Below are positions 40,414-42,881 of a stretch of 42,881 nucleotides of DNA, piece by piece (the stretch's first letter is position 1; every line of letters begins with the position of its first letter). The notes beneath the pieces were generated by a model that saw only the letters and a program-made list of their open reading frames with translations, was not told the DNA's origin and did not search any database. A program made the position numbers and the translations under genes. The DNA comes from Sphingobacteriaceae bacterium UBA6709 (lineage in GTDB: Bacteria > Bacteroidota > Bacteroidia > Sphingobacteriales > Sphingobacteriaceae), in contig DKIV01000051.1 in assembly GCA_002454425.1 (NCBI GenBank), forward strand, positions 151,515-194,395, in the 5' to 3' direction.

Positions 40414-41413
40414 TGCTACGCATGTCAGTTACGATGCATCGGATAGAAGTTATTATGCTATAATAAAAAAGGAAGTTCATAATCTCGCCATTCAGGCGGG
40501 ATTTAGTGAAATTAAGGTCGCCGAGCTCGATATCGTCCTTGCTGAGCTTACTTCTAATCTTCACAAATATGCCCGTAACGGAGAGCTTCTTGTTGGCCAT
40601 ATTGTAACCGACACTGCCGAATATATCGAACTCCTCAGTATGGACAGTGGGCCTGGTATCAGCGATATCTCCCGCACGCTTACTGATGGGTATTCTTCGT
40701 CTAACTCCATGGGACATGGATTAGGAAGTATCAGACGCCTTTCTGATCAGTTCGATATCTATTCCCGCAAAGGCTGGGGTACCATCATTCTCTCCCGCAT
40801 ATTTAAGAACTCGTCCTCCGAGAAAATCGTTCCCAGGCTGCGCGCTTTTCCCATCGTTATATCAAAGCCGCAACAGCTGAAATGCGGCGATGGTTACTAC
40901 GTGAAGAATTCTACGCGTTTTCTCAAGCTTGTCTTTGCTGATGGGCTTGGTCATGGTCCTGATGCGAATCTCGCCATGAACAGCGCTGTGAAAGCTTTTC
41001 GCCAGTGTACCGAGAACTCTCCCGTGCAAATTCTCCGCTTTATGCACCGTGAAGTGCGTAAGACCCGTGGGTTAGTAGCCACCGTTGTGGTGGTCGACCG
41101 CGAGCTTAAGAAAATCTATGTTGCCGGTGTCGGCAATATATCTTCCCGCTTCAGCGGTCCTTCCGGAATTAAGAATCATCTATGCTACAACGGCATCATC
41201 GGGCATAATATTCCCACTACGATGAATGATCAGGAACTCGACCTCGGGGATTTTAATCAGGTGACCTGCTGTTCCGATGGCATTCGCTCTGGCTGGAATA
41301 TCAACTCTTTTATGGGCATTGGAAAGAACGATGCCAGCATTCAGGCGGCAGCGATTTTTAAAGAATACCGCAGAATGACTGATGACATGTCAGTATTAAT
41401 AGTTAAATTTTAG
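40406..41413 (+). CDS. RsbT-like ATPase fused to RsbX/PP2C phosphatase
   Basis: This 335-residue protein combines two stressosome activities. Residues 1-135 form a GHKL kinase domain with ELTSN (E47, N51), DSGPGI (80-85) and GHGLGS (about 103-108). Residues 145-335 form a PP2C/SpoIIE-type phosphatase like RsbX, with FADGLGHG (D179), CCSDGI (D291) and MTDDMSVLIV (D326, D327), all expected metal-binding acids. The phosphatase half should reset phosphorylated RsbR/RsbS. The kinase half may phosphorylate a STAS protein or simply bind it. It overlaps rsbT by 8 bp and is followed by the kinase gene after 2 bp. Confidence 0.9.
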   Translation: MVNATHVSYDASDRSYYAIIKKEVHNLAIQAGFSEIKVAELDIVLAELTSNLHKYARNGELLVGHIVTDTAEYIELLSMDSGPGISDISRTLTDGYSSSNSMGHGLGSIRRLSDQFDIYSRKGWGTIILSRIFKNSSSEKIVPRLRAFPIVISKPQQLKCGDGYYVKNSTRFLKLVFADGLGHGPDANLAMNSAVKAFRQCTENSPVQILRFMHREVRKTRGLVATVVVVDRELKKIYVAGVGNISSRFSGPSGIKNHLCYNGIIGHNIPTTMNDQELDLGDFNQVTCCSDGIRSGWNINSFMGIGKNDASIQAAAIFKEYRRMTDDMSVLIVKF

Positions 41414-41415
41414 TT

Positions 41416-42615
41416 ATGATCAGCACCTTAACAAGCACAACGCTCGAAAATGAGATGGATCTCATTCTTGCCTATAAAAAGTCTATAAGGATAGCTGAAT
41501 TAATTGGTCTTGCTATTTCTACAAGAACGGCATTTGCTACCGCGGTATCTGAGGTTTGCCGGGAGGTGATTGATAAGGCCTTTGATGGGATGCTATCAAT
41601 AGGCATAAGTATGCGTGATGGCCGCTTTGTGCTGAGTGCCCACATTACAGCTAATGTTGACGAACATTTCCGGGTAGCTAATGACGGCTTTGATTACGCG
41701 CGTCGCCTGATTCCAACCTTTACCAGTACCTTACAAAGTGGTCTGGTCGAAGTAGGTCTTCATCTGAAGATTCCATTGTCGCTTAGAGTTGATCAGATGA
41801 AAATCGAAAGGATTAAGGACGATTTGCATCTGGAAGGCCCCATTAATGCCTATGAAGAGATAAAACTTCGTAACGCTGAGCTGTCTCAACAGAATGTCGA
41901 GACGGAGGAGGCGCTTATGCAGTCTACATCGCTTAATAAGCAAAAAAATGAATTTATCTCTATGGCTAGCCATGAGCTGAATTCGCCAGTAACAATCTTG
42001 CTCTCCTACACGCAGCTTGCCAAACGTCTTGACGAAGGCAAGGAAGGACGTATGACTGAATACCTTAACAAGATACATCAGCAATCGGAGAAGATGGCTC
42101 GCCTGGTCAAGCAATTGCTTGATATCTCAAAGATTGAGTCGGGACAGCTGAATTACAACATGGTTGATACTTCTTTTAGGGAATATCTTGAGGGGGTGTT
42201 CGATTCCATGTGTATGTTGGTTCCGCGACATATTGTACATGTAGACGTGGAGCTCGACTGTTCAGTAACCATAGACCAGCTTCGTATAGAGCAGGTGATA
42301 ACGAACCTTGTAAGTAATGCCGCGAAATATTCCGATCCTGGTACAAACATCTATATCCGTTGTTTTATGTCGGAAGGAAAACCCTGGGTAGAGGTGCGCG
42401 ATGAGGGAATTGGCATGACCACAGATACATTGCAGCGGGTATTCGAGAAGTTCTACCGAAATCAGGATCTTAAAAATAAGTATCAGGGCCTGGGCATTGG
42501 TCTGTACGTAGCATCCCGCATCATTGCTGATCATAACGGGAATATTTACGCGAGTAGCAGACCGGGGAAGGGTTCCGCCTTTTCTTTCTCTTTACCTCTG
42601 GGGGGTACATCTTAA
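41416..42615 (+). CDS. Stressosome-linked histidine kinase with degenerate RsbT-like N-terminus
   Basis: This 399-residue soluble histidine kinase has no membrane segment. The N-terminal ~125 residues resemble an RsbT/GHKL domain (IRIAELIGLAISTRTAFATA, then VSEVCREVIDKAFDGML), but the N-box Asn is replaced (E46...E50) and there is no DxGxG, so this part should not bind ATP normally. A coiled-coil linker (about 145-180) leads to the dimerisation helix with His186 in SMASHELNSP, where the usual KTP or RTP reads NSP. The catalytic domain is complete: NLVSNAAKYS (N297, N301), DEGIGM (329-334), FEKFYR and GLGIGL (358-363). The inactive N-terminus may be a docking module for RsbS/RsbR or RsbT. No response regulator follows in the window. 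Confidence 0.9.
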   Translation: MISTLTSTTLENEMDLILAYKKSIRIAELIGLAISTRTAFATAVSEVCREVIDKAFDGMLSIGISMRDGRFVLSAHITANVDEHFRVANDGFDYARRLIPTFTSTLQSGLVEVGLHLKIPLSLRVDQMKIERIKDDLHLEGPINAYEEIKLRNAELSQQNVETEEALMQSTSLNKQKNEFISMASHELNSPVTILLSYTQLAKRLDEGKEGRMTEYLNKIHQQSEKMARLVKQLLDISKIESGQLNYNMVDTSFREYLEGVFDSMCMLVPRHIVHVDVELDCSVTIDQLRIEQVITNLVSNAAKYSDPGTNIYIRCFMSEGKPWVEVRDEGIGMTTDTLQRVFEKFYRNQDLKNKYQGLGIGLYVASRIIADHNGNIYASSRPGKGSAFSFSLPLGGTS

Positions 42616-42758
42616 AACAAGCCGTGCCGAAGCTCCGCGATTGAACGCTTGTTTAATATTTCAGCTCGTTTTGTTAACCATCTGCGGCGTCGTTATCTTT
42701 TAATGCATCCCGCTGTTTGCCTCCGCTTATTTACTTTTTCTCACCTATTATGATCGTT
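42616..42758. other. Gap after the stressosome operon
   Basis: A weak 8-bp inverted repeat, AAACAAGC (42615-42622) and GCTTGTTT (42647-42654), with a long loop and a following TAATATT may terminate the operon. Nothing else was recognised. Confidence 0.4.
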
Positions 42759-42881
42759 CTACTTAAGCTTCGTTCGCCCGAGCTCAGGTGTAGGCCAGCC
42801 GGGAGTTTCCTTCTTTTCCTGTGGTGGCGTTAAGTTTGCCCAGTAGGCGGCGAACTTCTTGCTCTTGTTATTTTCCAGCAC
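42759..42881 (-). CDS. Partial C-terminus of an unidentified protein
   Basis: The minus strand is open from the window edge to a TAG at 42759-42761, giving the last 40 residues of a protein. The sequence is polar and Pro/Lys-rich, with SKKFAAYWANLTPPQEKKE and a WPTPELGRTKLK ending. The start and most of the gene lie outside the window. The composition looks coding, but the family is not recognisable. Confidence 0.55.
   Translation of the reverse strand: MLENNKSKKFAAYWANLTPPQEKKETPGWPTPELGRTKLK

Noticed and set aside
1..42881. CRISPR arrays, tRNA or rRNA genes, insertion sequences, prophage
   Set aside because: No regularly spaced repeats with spacers, no tRNA-like TTCGA arms with cloverleaf, and no transposase, integrase or phage structural proteins were found in the reading.

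Overview
The window looks like chromosomal DNA from a Bacteroidota bacterium, most likely a Sphingobacteriaceae relative (Pedobacter/Mucilaginibacter type). The evidence is a short RpoD of the Bacteroidota type, type III glutamine synthetase, an S46 dipeptidyl-peptidase, two Oar-like TonB-dependent receptors, and several promoters with the Bacteroidota -7 motif TAnnTTTG. One of these has a perfect TTTG-N19-TAnnTTTG layout. I see no tRNA, rRNA, CRISPR array, phage or transposase. The genus assignment is an inference.

Layout. 1-5029 is a minus-strand housekeeping block: a small membrane protein, rpoD, an orphan GroES-like co-chaperonin next to a metallo-beta-lactamase-fold hydrolase, and lpdA. 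An 11-bp periodic TCGA array sits at the left edge. 5559-12616 holds two tandem Oar-like TonB-dependent receptors without SusD partners, each with a strong terminator. 12802-14725 holds a secreted nucleotide pyrophosphatase/phosphodiesterase-type enzyme and a small secreted protein behind a textbook promoter. 14857-22322 runs PAP2 phosphatase, glycerate kinase, a small Cys-rich membrane protein, murQ, a sodium:solute symporter and a FAD/Fe-S D-lactate-type dehydrogenase. The last three read as a MurNAc salvage route: import, removal of the lactyl ether, and oxidation of the released D-lactate. 22378-31580 holds a DPP7-type S46 peptidase, a DUF1905/YdeI-like protein, purM, glnN, trmN6, a YfcE-like phosphoesterase and fbp.

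31800-38358 resembles a general-stress cassette: a membrane protein, two SDRs (one with a twin-arginine leader), a formaldehyde-dehydrogenase-like zinc ADH, a YciE-type ferritin-like protein, and a Tat-leader aldo/keto reductase. The last ~43 codons and terminator of the reductase are duplicated about 860 bp away as a broken fragment. A low-GC PH-domain membrane protein lies between the two copies.

38731-42615 is a tightly coupled stressosome module: RsbR-like, RsbS, RsbT, a protein fusing a second RsbT-like ATPase to an RsbX/PP2C phosphatase, and a histidine kinase with a degenerate RsbT-like N-terminus. There is no RsbU, RsbV, RsbW or SigB here. Output through a histidine kinase is the most interesting system in the window, and the neighbouring stress cassette is a plausible target. 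The window ends inside an unidentified minus-strand gene (42759-42881).
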